Shown one piece after another: positions 1 through 7,660 of a stretch of DNA of 64,000 nucleotides (the first letter of the stretch is position 1; every line of letters starts with the position of its first letter). Under the pieces are notes generated by a model. That model had not been told where the DNA came from, made no database searches, and saw nothing but the letters and a program-made list of their open reading frames with translations. A program made the translations under genes and the position numbers. Origin of the DNA: Mucilaginibacter lappiensis (GTDB lineage Bacteria; Bacteroidota; Bacteroidia; Sphingobacteriales; Sphingobacteriaceae); NCBI RefSeq assembly GCF_900155965.1, contig NZ_FTMG01000015.1:62001-126000 (forward strand), given 5' to 3'.

Positions 1-58
1 CATAGCGAAAAATCTATTCGGCGATAGATCCTTCGTTCCTCAGGATGACAAATTAATA
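1..58. repeat. REP-like palindrome, right part of a copy cut by the window edge
   Basis: The bases match the right half of the complete copy at 281-350, including the shared run GATAGATCCTTCGTTCCTC and the terminal ATGACAAATTAAT. The left arm lies outside the window. It belongs to the family of dispersed palindromes ending in TGTCATTC/GAATGACA seen in many Bacteroidota genomes. Confidence 0.6.
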
Positions 59-130
59 AGTGATTACATTGCTCTTGCGTTTTAAACACAAACCCATGTT
101 AAGCACTCATTGCAAACGAGCGAAAATAGA

Positions 131-249
131 AAAAGTGGGTTTACATTTAAACCCAATATATTTCGCATATATCTATATAATCAATTGATTGTCAATTATA
201 TAAATCAATGTTAACCCATGAAAAGTGTAAACCATGTAAACCCACTTTT
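131..249. repeat. 119-bp element with perfect 15-bp terminal inverted repeats, copy A
   Basis: AAAAGTGGGTTTACA at 131-145 is the exact reverse complement of 235-249. The interior is AT-rich and contains TAAATCAATGTTAACC and GTGTAAACCATGTAAACCC. A second copy with the same ends and the same inner blocks, in the same orientation, lies at 27792-27898. No protein is encoded, so it looks like a non-autonomous palindromic or MITE-like repeat. What moved it cannot be seen here. Confidence 0.75.
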
Positions 250-280
250 GTGGCAAAACGAGTGTATGTAGAAAATTAAA

Positions 281-350
281 AATTTGTCATTCTGAACAGA
301 GTGAAGAATCTATTTGGCGATAGATCCTTCGTTCCTCAGGATGACAAATT
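281..350. repeat. REP-like palindrome, complete copy
   Basis: The ends AATTTGTCAT and ATGACAAATT are exact reverse complements, with GAACAGAGTGAAGAATCTA / GATCCTTCGTTCCTC arms inside. The element ends a few bases past the stop codon of the oxidoreductase gene and could double as a 3' hairpin. It is the same family as 1-58. Confidence 0.65.
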
Positions 351-358
351 AATGAATG

Positions 359-1318
359 TTACATCGTAATCACCACCCGTTTACCCCGCGCATCCTGCTG
401 CCATGCTTCGGCTACATCTTTTAAGGGGATGGCCAGGGTATCGATAGATAGTTTGCCCTCCAAGGCCAGTTTAAATACTTCGGGCAATATCTCTGTTTGA
501 ATTTTACCGATCACTTCTTTTGAAATACTTCCACCGCCAGCCCCTGTGAGTTCGATAGCAGTACTGCGGAGGATAGCGGCGGGCAGGTTAATAGCTGAAC
601 CGGCCATTTCGCCGACCTGTACGTAACGGGTTGTATGATCAACCGTAGCATTAAGATTGTGTCCGGTCAAAGCGGCAAGTAACAGCTCGGCAGGTTTGCC
701 CCATAGGTAGTCAATTACTACATCAAACGGCGTTTTCGCTGCTTCGGTTTTAATGGCCTGTTTAATATCGTTATCAGACTGATTGAGGGATATGGTTACA
801 TCTGCATCAAGATTATCCAACGCTTCCTGATTACGGCTTATGGCTATGATCCTGCCAGCACCCAAATGTTGGGCTAGCTGTATAGCCAATTTTCCGGTAA
901 TTCCGGTGGCTCCTAATATTAGTACAGTACCGCCTTTCTTTAACTTGCCTTTGTAAACTAACGATAACCAGGCTGATATGGCCGGATTGGGCAATGCCGC
1001 TGCGGTAACATCATCCAATCCATCCGGTATCGGTACATACCAGTGTTTATTGATCAAGGCCTTTTCACTCATCATACCGGTGGCTGATCCGGCGTAAACC
1101 CGGGTTCCATCTGCTAACAGACCTGCGCCGTCAACCCCAACAACTACCGGATAATTTTCATGCTTATCATAATGTGCGCCTTTGGCCCTCATTTTATCCA
1201 GGTTTTTGATGCTAGCCGCTTTTATGTTGATGAGCTGTTCGTGAGAGGCTGGGATGGGTTCTGCAAAATCTGCATATTTAGGAGTTTCTCCTGCTTTATA
1301 TAATACTGCTGCTTTCAT
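359..1318 (-). CDS. Zinc-free MDR-family NAD(P)H oxidoreductase (quinone oxidoreductase-like)
   Basis: Medium-chain dehydrogenase/reductase of 319 residues from the ATG at 1318. The frame extends upstream only through a TTG, and MKAAV is the usual N-terminus of this family. A GroES-like domain is followed near residue 137 by a Rossmann glycine motif, LGATGITG. The catalytic zinc ligands of alcohol dehydrogenases (GHE, Cys cluster) are absent, which points to the quinone oxidoreductase branch that reduces small carbonyls or enones with NAD(P)H in the cytosol. The substrate cannot be told. It lies 80 bp downstream of a Crp/Fnr-type regulator on the same strand, a common Bacteroidota pairing, so co-regulation is likely. 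Confidence 0.85.
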   Translation of the reverse strand: MKAAVLYKAGETPKYADFAEPIPASHEQLINIKAASIKNLDKMRAKGAHYDKHENYPVVVGVDGAGLLADGTRVYAGSATGMMSEKALINKHWYVPIPDGLDDVTAAALPNPAISAWLSLVYKGKLKKGGTVLILGATGITGKLAIQLAQHLGAGRIIAISRNQEALDNLDADVTISLNQSDNDIKQAIKTEAAKTPFDVVIDYLWGKPAELLLAALTGHNLNATVDHTTRYVQVGEMAGSAINLPAAILRSTAIELTGAGGGSISKEVIGKIQTEILPEVFKLALEGKLSIDTLAIPLKDVAEAWQQDARGKRVVITM

Positions 1319-1398
1319 TTTAATTTGTTGTTTATTTAACAAATCTCAACAGTTGGCAGCAGGCCTGCGATAACAATTGTTAATAAATGAAAAACCTG

Positions 1399-1968
1399 TT
1401 ATTTATTTATAGCGTTACGGATACGGCTTAAAGAAACGGAAGTAATGCCTAAATAGGATGCTATGTAATGTTGCGGAATTCGTTTAACAATATGTGGTTT
1501 TTCTTTTAGCAAATTCAGATAACGTTCTTTGGGGGTATCCCTGATGAATGACATGAAATGGCTCATGTAATTAATTTGCCTATTGAGCATAAGGGCAGCC
1601 ATTTGTTCCCGTACTTCTGGGATGGTATTGAGTTCCTTCATCACCTCATTATAATCTTTTTTATGGATCCAGTGAAGAACACAGGGTTCAATGCTTTCCA
1701 GGGTGATTGGGCTTGGAATACCTTTTCTAAAACTCTCGATTGATGATACACCTTCCTGCTCAAAAAAGAACTGGAAAGTTACATCCTTACCCTTGTTATT
1801 GAACCAGGCCCGTAGGCAGCCTTTTTCAATGTAATATGCTTTTTTGGATACATCCCCCTCGTGCAGAAGGATGGTTTTTGCAGGAACTTCAAGGCGATGG
1901 TAAAGGTTCGCATACCTTTCCCATGAGCCTTGAAGTTGTGGTGCTATTTTTTTAAGCTGATCAAACAC
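1399..1968 (-). CDS. Crp/Fnr-family transcriptional regulator
   Basis: 189 residues. The N-terminal half is a cyclic-nucleotide-binding-type beta-roll (hydrophobic strands, YYIEKGCLRAW near residue 47). The C-terminus is a short winged-helix region ending in YLGITSVSLSRIRN. The phosphate-binding Arg-containing loop of true CRP and the cysteines of FNR are not visible, so the effector is probably neither cAMP nor an iron-sulfur cluster. The only workable start is a GTG at 1968, because an in-frame TGA lies two codons upstream. It precedes the MDR oxidoreductase gene on the same strand and is its most likely regulator. Confidence 0.85.
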   Translation of the reverse strand: MFDQLKKIAPQLQGSWERYANLYHRLEVPAKTILLHEGDVSKKAYYIEKGCLRAWFNNKGKDVTFQFFFEQEGVSSIESFRKGIPSPITLESIEPCVLHWIHKKDYNEVMKELNTIPEVREQMAALMLNRQINYMSHFMSFIRDTPKERYLNLLKEKPHIVKRIPQHYIASYLGITSVSLSRIRNAINK

Positions 1969-2002
1969 AGCTCAAATTACTGAAATTTTTATTAAGGCAA
2001 GC

Positions 2003-3352
2003 TTAAAAGCCGCTATCATCCAATGCGAATGTATTTTTACGGTCTTTCCACTTACCTTTTGTGAAATCAGGGAATTCCAGTGTTTTGCCTTCTTTTACAG
2101 ATTGGGTTGATAGGGGCGCTATTACGCTCATGGTAACGGAATCATACACATCAATAGGTGTTTGGCGTTTGTGTTTTACCGACTCAATAAATGCGTTGAA
2201 TACAAACCAGTCCATACCTCCATGCCCGGCACCTGCTGCTTCGGCATCGTGTTTTTTCCATAGCGGGTGATCATACTTGGCAAACCATTCTTTTGCCGGA
2301 TCCCAGCTATCATCTTCTTTTGATTTATGATCGATATAGATAGATTGGTTGACATCCATCCAGATACCTTTAGTACCCTGAACCCGGAAACCCAATGAAT
2401 ACGGACGTGGCAAATGCGTATCATGCGATAACAAAACGGTTTCGCCATTGGCACAGTTAATCATGGTGGTAGTAACGTCGCCATTTTTGTAGTTGAGTTT
2501 AGCATTCGGGTGCCCTGGAGATAATTCCTCCACATAGGCCGCCAAACCACGCGCTTTTGAACTGAACGAAACGAGGCTCGTAAACCTGTTGCCCCTGGTA
2601 ATATCTATATAATGCATCACCGGACCTGCGCCATGTGTAGGATATAAGTCCCCATCACGATCGATGTTAAACTGGGTGCGCCATTGGGCCTCGCTTAAGG
2701 CTTTTGGTCCATATTCAACACCTTTACCGCCGTAGCGGCCTTTGCCGTCATTAAACAATACATCCCGGAGGTTATGCTGATATCCGCCTTCCAGGTGTAC
2801 CAATTCGCCAAATAAGCCCTGCCTAACCATGTTTAAAGCTGCCATTACATCACGACGGTAGCATACGTTTTCGAGGGTCATATAAGGGATGCCTGTTTTT
2901 TCGGATGTTTTAACAATGTCCCAGTGCTCCTCAACGGTTAAGCCTGCAATTACTTCGCAGCCTACATATTTGCCTGCTTTCATGGCATCAATAGATTGCT
3001 GGTAGTGAAACTGCCATGGGGTAGCAATAATTACCGCATCAATATCATTTCTTTCGAGTAGTTTTTTGTAAGCGTCAATACCACCGGTGTATTCTTTGGC
3101 TGCCGGTCTGCCTTTTTTGGCTAAAAACTCCCGGCAGATGTTTAGGGAATGTTCCTGGGTATCGCATATCGCAACAATCTCTACATCGTCGCGCAGGGCA
3201 CCTTCAGAAATGTGGCTCATGCCCCGGGCACCTACGCCAATATAACCAAGTCGTACTTTGCCGTTATCTTTGGCAAATAAGCTACCTGTTGGCAGTATGG
3301 TAAGTCCTGCAGCCGCAATGGCGCTGTTTTTTACAAATGTTCTTCTGTCCAT
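2003..3352 (-). CDS. Gfo/Idh/MocA-fold protein, GH109-type (alpha-N-acetylgalactosaminidase-like)
   Basis: 449 residues. The N-terminus has an RR motif followed by a hydrophobic stretch (residues 3-27), consistent with Tat or Sec export. A Rossmann GxGxxG (residues 39-44) binds NAD. ENVCYRR (161-167), NMVRQGLFGEL and YPTHGAGPV (237-245) match the GH109 branch, which cleaves terminal alpha-GalNAc by an NAD-dependent oxidation-elimination-reduction cycle. That specificity is inferred from family likeness; other Gfo/Idh/MocA activities remain possible. It lies downstream of galactose mutarotase, and a LacI-type palindrome sits 125 bp upstream, shared with the mutarotase and sugar kinase promoters. 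Together these suggest use of GalNAc-containing glycans. Confidence 0.8.
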   Translation of the reverse strand: MDRRTFVKNSAIAAAGLTILPTGSLFAKDNGKVRLGYIGVGARGMSHISEGALRDDVEIVAICDTQEHSLNICREFLAKKGRPAAKEYTGGIDAYKKLLERNDIDAVIIATPWQFHYQQSIDAMKAGKYVGCEVIAGLTVEEHWDIVKTSEKTGIPYMTLENVCYRRDVMAALNMVRQGLFGELVHLEGGYQHNLRDVLFNDGKGRYGGKGVEYGPKALSEAQWRTQFNIDRDGDLYPTHGAGPVMHYIDITRGNRFTSLVSFSSKARGLAAYVEELSPGHPNAKLNYKNGDVTTTMINCANGETVLLSHDTHLPRPYSLGFRVQGTKGIWMDVNQSIYIDHKSKEDDSWDPAKEWFAKYDHPLWKKHDAEAAGAGHGGMDWFVFNAFIESVKHKRQTPIDVYDSVTMSVIAPLSTQSVKEGKTLEFPDFTKGKWKDRKNTFALDDSGF

Positions 3353-3475
3353 TTATGTTATTGTTTGATAATGATTTATTAGTTTGAATTGATGGTCTGG
3401 TTTACAAGCATGTTTCGGGATTGAAGTTATTGATCATATTTATAAAATCAACCGATCGTCACCTCCAAATACGCC

Positions 3476-3487
3476 GCAAACGTTTGA
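3476..3487. promoter_or_regulatory. LacI/PurR-type operator-like palindrome upstream of the GH109-type gene
   Basis: GCAAACGTTTGA contains the 10-bp palindrome CAAACGTTTG (3477-3486) with the central CG typical of LacI-family sites. It lies between the mutarotase stop codon and the GH109-type start (3352). The same core recurs at 4641-4652 and 4854-4865, in front of the other two genes of the group. No LacI-family gene is present in the window. Confidence 0.6.
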
Positions 3488-3492
3488 TAGTG

Positions 3493-4560
3493 CTAGTCAT
3501 TTACCCCAAACTCAAAAATAGTACGACTTTTAAACTGCTCGCCCGGATTTAATACTGTACTTGGAAAATGAGGTTTATTGGGTGCATCCGGATAATGCTG
3601 TGTTTCAAGACACAACCCGCTCCTGAACGGATAATTGCTGTTTTGTTTACCTATACAGGTTTCATCTAAAAAATTGCCTGTATAAATATGTATGGCAGGT
3701 TCTGTGGTAAAAACGTTTAATACCCTTTTGCTGGTAGGTTCAAAAACGGTAGCCGCCAGTTTTAACTCGGCCGAGTCCTGCTTTTTTACCACCCAGGAAT
3801 GATCGTACCCACGACTTAACACCAGTTGTGGGTTATCATCGTTGATACGCTTGCCAATGGCTGTGGGTTCTGTAAAATCAAAGGGCGTGCCGCTCACCGG
3901 GGTAATGGTACCTTCGGGTACCTGCATGGCGTTTACGGGCAAGTAATCTGCTAACGGTAGCTGGAGTTGATGATCTAAAATCGAGCCGTTATTATGGCCG
4001 GCCAGGTTAAAATAGGCATGCTGTGTTAAATTGATCAGGGTTGATTGATCGGTTACGGCATCAAAATCAACTATTAGCTGGCTGTGGTTATTGAGGGTAT
4101 AAGTAACTGTAGTCGTCAGGTTTCCGGGGAAGCCTTCTTCTCCATCTTTACTCAGGTACTCCAGGATTACACCAACCCCATCTTCATTGTTAAATGACTG
4201 TGATTGCCATACTTTTTTATTAAAGCCAACCTTGCCGCCATGATGATGAAAACCGCCATCCTTAACCGTAAGCTGGTGTGTTGTACCATTTATCTCTACC
4301 TTACCGCCGGCAATACGGTTGGCAAAACGCCCCACTATGGTACCGATATAAAACTGATCATCAACATAGCCCTGTAGGTCGTCATATCCTAATACAACAT
4401 CGGCCATATTGCCCTGATGATCCGGAACGGATAACGATTGTATAGCGGCGCCAAAATTGGTAATGGAAACTTTTACGCCGTGATCATTGCTTAGTTGGTA
4501 ACGAAATATCTGCTGATTGTTAAAATTGCCCCAATGATGCTGGCTGATATGGTATTTCAT
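3493..4560 (-). CDS. galM: Galactose mutarotase (aldose 1-epimerase)
   Basis: 355 residues, the usual length for GalM. It interconverts alpha and beta anomers of galactose and related hexoses. NRIAGGKVEINGT near residue 81, TQHAYFNLAGH with the catalytic acid His181, and LETQHYPDAPN with the likely catalytic base Glu319 are all present. No clear signal peptide is seen, so it is probably cytosolic, although Bacteroidota also have exported forms. It is divergent from the NahK-like kinase across a 356-bp region carrying two operator-like palindromes, and it is co-directional with the GH109-type gene. Confidence 0.93.
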   Translation of the reverse strand: MKYHISQHHWGNFNNQQIFRYQLSNDHGVKVSITNFGAAIQSLSVPDHQGNMADVVLGYDDLQGYVDDQFYIGTIVGRFANRIAGGKVEINGTTHQLTVKDGGFHHHGGKVGFNKKVWQSQSFNNEDGVGVILEYLSKDGEEGFPGNLTTTVTYTLNNHSQLIVDFDAVTDQSTLINLTQHAYFNLAGHNNGSILDHQLQLPLADYLPVNAMQVPEGTITPVSGTPFDFTEPTAIGKRINDDNPQLVLSRGYDHSWVVKKQDSAELKLAATVFEPTSKRVLNVFTTEPAIHIYTGNFLDETCIGKQNSNYPFRSGLCLETQHYPDAPNKPHFPSTVLNPGEQFKSRTIFEFGVND

Positions 4561-4640
4561 GCGATGTATGGTTTAAATAGAATAATGGAAATTAGTATTT
4601 TCATTGATAAGGCCACTCAAATAACTGCACAAAATATCAC

Positions 4641-4652
4641 GCAAACGTTTGC
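4641..4652. promoter_or_regulatory. LacI/PurR-type operator-like palindrome upstream of galM
   Basis: GCAAACGTTTGC is a perfect 12-bp palindrome, the best of the three copies. With its flanks (ACGCAAACGTTTGCAAT) it closely resembles the E. coli PurR/LacI-family operator form. It is placed about 80 bp upstream of the galM start. Confidence 0.65.
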
Positions 4653-4853
4653 AATCTGCGCGTCAGATCCCGGCTGTTTGTGTCAGTTTCAAATATGCTG
4701 ATGTATCGGATGAAATGGATATCTCATCCTGGTTTATTAAATCTTCTAAAATGCACGATCAGGTAATATTTTATAATATTGACGTTATAAATATTATTAC
4801 TGTTTGTAATTATCTTTTATTAAGATAATTAGCTTTTGCATAATAAAAAATAC

Positions 4854-4865
4854 ACAAACGTTTGC
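4854..4865. promoter_or_regulatory. LacI/PurR-type operator-like palindrome upstream of the sugar kinase
   Basis: ACAAACGTTTGC is the third copy of the shared core, 52 bp upstream of the kinase start and about 35 bp upstream of its likely -7 element. Binding there would be expected to block transcription. The regulator is inferred from site type only. Confidence 0.6.
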
Positions 4866-4916
4866 GGGTGCTTTTTCATAAGTAATTAATTACGTTTGGC
4901 TAAAATTTGCCTTTAA

Positions 4917-5996
4917 ATGATGCTTGACCAGATCCTGGAACTATACGGACTTAACACCAATAACTATCACATTAAAAGTTTTGGTACAGGATTGATCAAT
5001 CATACCTGGAAAGTTAGCGGCCCCGAAAATTATATTCTTCAGCGTATTAATCCATACGTTTTTAAAAATCCGGAAGCTATTGCCGAAAATATGGCCTTAC
5101 TGGCCGAATATCTTAAACACACTGCACCCAATTATCTTTTCGTAGCGCCAATTCCCACATTAAAAGGTGAGCGCATGGCTGAAATAAATCATAAAGAATA
5201 CTATCGCCTTTTCCCTTTTATTGATAACTCGGTAACTATTACCGAAATTACAAATCAACAGGAAGCCTTTGAGGCAGCCCAGCAATTTGGAAAATTCACT
5301 TACTTATTGAGAGATTTCAAACTGGAAAAACTGCATTATACGTTACCCCAATTTCATGATCTGAAACTGCGGTTTGATCAGTTCAAAGAGGCTTGTTCAA
5401 CCGCCGGAGCCGACAAACTGGCCATAGCCGCAACTGCTATTAACGATATTTATAAATATCAGGGCATATTATTTACTTATATGCAATTGATTGATCACCA
5501 GCAATTGCCCTTGCGCGTTATACACCACGACACCAAGATTAGTAACGTATTGTTTGATCAGCATCATAACGGTTTATGCGTGATTGACCTGGATACGGTG
5601 ATGCCCGGTTATTTTTTGAGTGATGTAGGAGATATGCTCCGAACTTACCTCTCGCCGGCAAATGAGGAAGAACGTGATTTTTCAAAGATACAGATCAATG
5701 AAGAGTGTTTTTATGCCATTTATAAAGGTTATGTTTCGGCTATGGGTACAGCTTTGACACCAGCAGAGAAAGAATACTTTACTTATTCTGGCAAATATAT
5801 GATCTATATGCAGGTGCTTAGGTTCCTGACCGATTTTTTAAATGACGATATCTATTACCACACTACTTATCCCTTGCAAAACCTGGTAAGGGCGCAAAAT
5901 CAGTTAAAGTTGCTGGAGCAATTCACCAGATCCGAAAACAGATTTAAGAAGTTTATTGAATATTTTAGCTTTAAGCATGATAACATAGTGAATTGA
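4917..5996 (+). CDS. NahK-like N-acetylhexosamine/sugar phosphotransferase
   Basis: 359 residues of the aminoglycoside-phosphotransferase/choline-kinase fold. GLINHTWKV near residue 25 and YILQRINPYVF near 39 form the nucleotide-binding lobe. HHDTKISN (203-210) is the catalytic Brenner-type loop with Asp205, and IDLDTVMPG (223-231) supplies the metal-binding aspartate. The pattern matches the N-acetylhexosamine 1-kinase (NahK) group, which phosphorylates GlcNAc/GalNAc at the anomeric carbon. Substrate assignment is inferred from this likeness and from the neighbouring mutarotase and GH109-type gene. It is followed by a bidirectional terminator. Confidence 0.8.
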   Translation: MMLDQILELYGLNTNNYHIKSFGTGLINHTWKVSGPENYILQRINPYVFKNPEAIAENMALLAEYLKHTAPNYLFVAPIPTLKGERMAEINHKEYYRLFPFIDNSVTITEITNQQEAFEAAQQFGKFTYLLRDFKLEKLHYTLPQFHDLKLRFDQFKEACSTAGADKLAIAATAINDIYKYQGILFTYMQLIDHQQLPLRVIHHDTKISNVLFDQHHNGLCVIDLDTVMPGYFLSDVGDMLRTYLSPANEEERDFSKIQINEECFYAIYKGYVSAMGTALTPAEKEYFTYSGKYMIYMQVLRFLTDFLNDDIYYHTTYPLQNLVRAQNQLKLLEQFTRSENRFKKFIEYFSFKHDNIVN

Positions 5997-6016
5997 TACG
6001 GTGATCATTTATGACA

Positions 6017-6055
6017 AAAAGAGGCTGCTTCCAAAGTGTGAAAACAGCCTCTTTT
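6017..6055. terminator. Bidirectional intrinsic terminator
   Basis: AAAAGAGGCTG (6017-6027) pairs perfectly with CAGCCTCTTTT (6045-6055), with T runs on both strands. It lies between the convergent kinase and SusD genes. Confidence 0.85.
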
Positions 6056-6079
6056 ATTTTGATCTATTGATCCCGGGAA

Positions 6080-7642
6080 TTAATGATAACCCGGATTTTG
6101 ATCTTGTGGTGTTATCTGAGGATTTAGCTTCAATTCGGTATCCGGTATGGGATACAGGTTATTAAATGCCTGAATTGTTCCGGATTGGGCAGTCCATTTG
6201 TTGTACTTTTTAGTACGGTCAACCAATAGCCCGGTTCTGATCAGATCGATACGGCGCCAGCCCTCCGCGAAAAGTTCCCGGGTACGTTCATCCATGATAT
6301 TGGTACGGAAATCGGCTTGTGCCATCGCGCCCCACATTTTATCGCTGGGCAATGTACCACCCCAGGCACGGGCCCTTACCTGGTTAACTACGGTTATAGC
6401 TTCGCCTGTTCTGCTCAGCTCATTCAAACATTCGGCATAACATAGTTTGATATCGCCTAAACGAAGTACCGGCATGTCTTTTCCGGAGTTATACATGTTG
6501 TTATAACCCAAACCACTATGTGTATCGGTACGAAAATCTTCATACTTTTTTACATGGGGCTTTAGCTCATCAAAGTCATTACCCAAACCTTCCCACGAAA
6601 TAATGTCGAGCGTTGGTGTAACTCCATAATAGGTAAAATCATAGCGGATACTTTCGTTACGGCGCACATCGCCATCTTCCCATATACCACCATTAGCCAC
6701 AGTTTCATAAGCGTGTATGGTTGGAACTACCTTGTCATAACCAGAATAATAACAGCCATCGCCAAATGTATTTTGCACCGCACGTGAACCTATTTGGAAC
6801 TGCACTTTATTATTGTTTGGGGATACCGGGCTGTACTGGAACTCCAGAATGGCTTCTGCGGTATTGGGTTTATTATAATCCCAAAGATCGGGGTAGGGTA
6901 CCAGGGTATATCTGCCCATCATTTTTTCAAAGCAATCACGAGCCTTATCAAAATCGCGCAGACCGGTTGATACCGGTGCCGACATATAAGCCTTACCCAA
7001 CATAGCCAAGGCCGCGCCGCTTGTGGCTCTGCCTGGATCATTTTTGTCCGGGCAAAAAGCGGACGCTTTGGTCAAATCGGCGATGATAAATGTCCACACA
7101 TCTTTAAGCGGCTGGCGTTTAAGGCCCAGTTGTGATTCGCGACTCAAATCCCTGATCGGTATTTCGCCCCAGTACATGGCCAGTTCAAAGTCAATAAATC
7201 CTCTGATAAAACAAGCTTCGCCCACAATCCCGGCTTCTACCGAACCTGCCTGTAATGTCGGTTTATCAACCCCATTGATGATTTTGGCAGCTTCATTAAC
7301 CAAAGGCCAGCGAAGGTTCCATTGGGTGGTTACCTGACCTTGTAATGAATTAAGGTTACCATCGTACCTGTCCAATCCGCCTTTGGATGCATCACTTTTC
7401 ATCTGATAAGCGCCCTGCTGGGTTTCGTCGGTACCCATCATTAAAACAGTTCCCTGCTCATCCACACGGTTATTTAACCAGCTGGCATATACACCCTTTA
7501 AACTTGTTTGTACCAGGTTTATATCTGAATACACCTTATTTTCATCCAGTTTTGTCAAACTGTCTTGGTTCAGGAATTTTTTGCAGGAAGCTGAACATAT
7601 TACCGTTCCGGCAATCAATATATTTATAATGGTTTTTTTCAT
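6080..7642 (-). CDS. SusD/RagB-family outer-membrane lipoprotein
   Basis: 520 residues from the ATG at 7642; an ATG at 7654 is also possible. The signal peptide ends in a lipobox with Cys20 (ICSASCKKFL). Tetratricopeptide-like helices and the C-terminal region with NQVRARAWGG and ERTRELFAEGWRRIDLIRTG are the standard SusD/RagB signature. It is the surface glycan-binding lid of the SusC transporter encoded 19 bp upstream in the same operon. No glycoside hydrolase follows, so the ligand is unknown. Confidence 0.93.
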   Translation of the reverse strand: MKKTIINILIAGTVICSASCKKFLNQDSLTKLDENKVYSDINLVQTSLKGVYASWLNNRVDEQGTVLMMGTDETQQGAYQMKSDASKGGLDRYDGNLNSLQGQVTTQWNLRWPLVNEAAKIINGVDKPTLQAGSVEAGIVGEACFIRGFIDFELAMYWGEIPIRDLSRESQLGLKRQPLKDVWTFIIADLTKASAFCPDKNDPGRATSGAALAMLGKAYMSAPVSTGLRDFDKARDCFEKMMGRYTLVPYPDLWDYNKPNTAEAILEFQYSPVSPNNNKVQFQIGSRAVQNTFGDGCYYSGYDKVVPTIHAYETVANGGIWEDGDVRRNESIRYDFTYYGVTPTLDIISWEGLGNDFDELKPHVKKYEDFRTDTHSGLGYNNMYNSGKDMPVLRLGDIKLCYAECLNELSRTGEAITVVNQVRARAWGGTLPSDKMWGAMAQADFRTNIMDERTRELFAEGWRRIDLIRTGLLVDRTKKYNKWTAQSGTIQAFNNLYPIPDTELKLNPQITPQDQNPGYH

Positions 7643-7660
7643 GATCTTTTGCATTGAAGT

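Larger units (their letters stand above)
4561..4916. promoter_or_regulatory. Divergent promoter region between galM and the sugar kinase
   Basis: A 356-bp AT-rich stretch without a gene. It carries two copies of the CAAACGTTTG palindrome, one about 80 bp from the galM start and one about 50 bp from the kinase start. A TAAAATTTG run at 4901-4909 resembles a Bacteroidota -7 element for the kinase. Nothing else stands out. Confidence 0.55.

Noticed and set aside
3711..3720. AAACGTTTAA inside galM as a fourth LacI-type site
   Set aside because: It lacks the flanking C/G of the three intergenic copies and lies well inside coding sequence.
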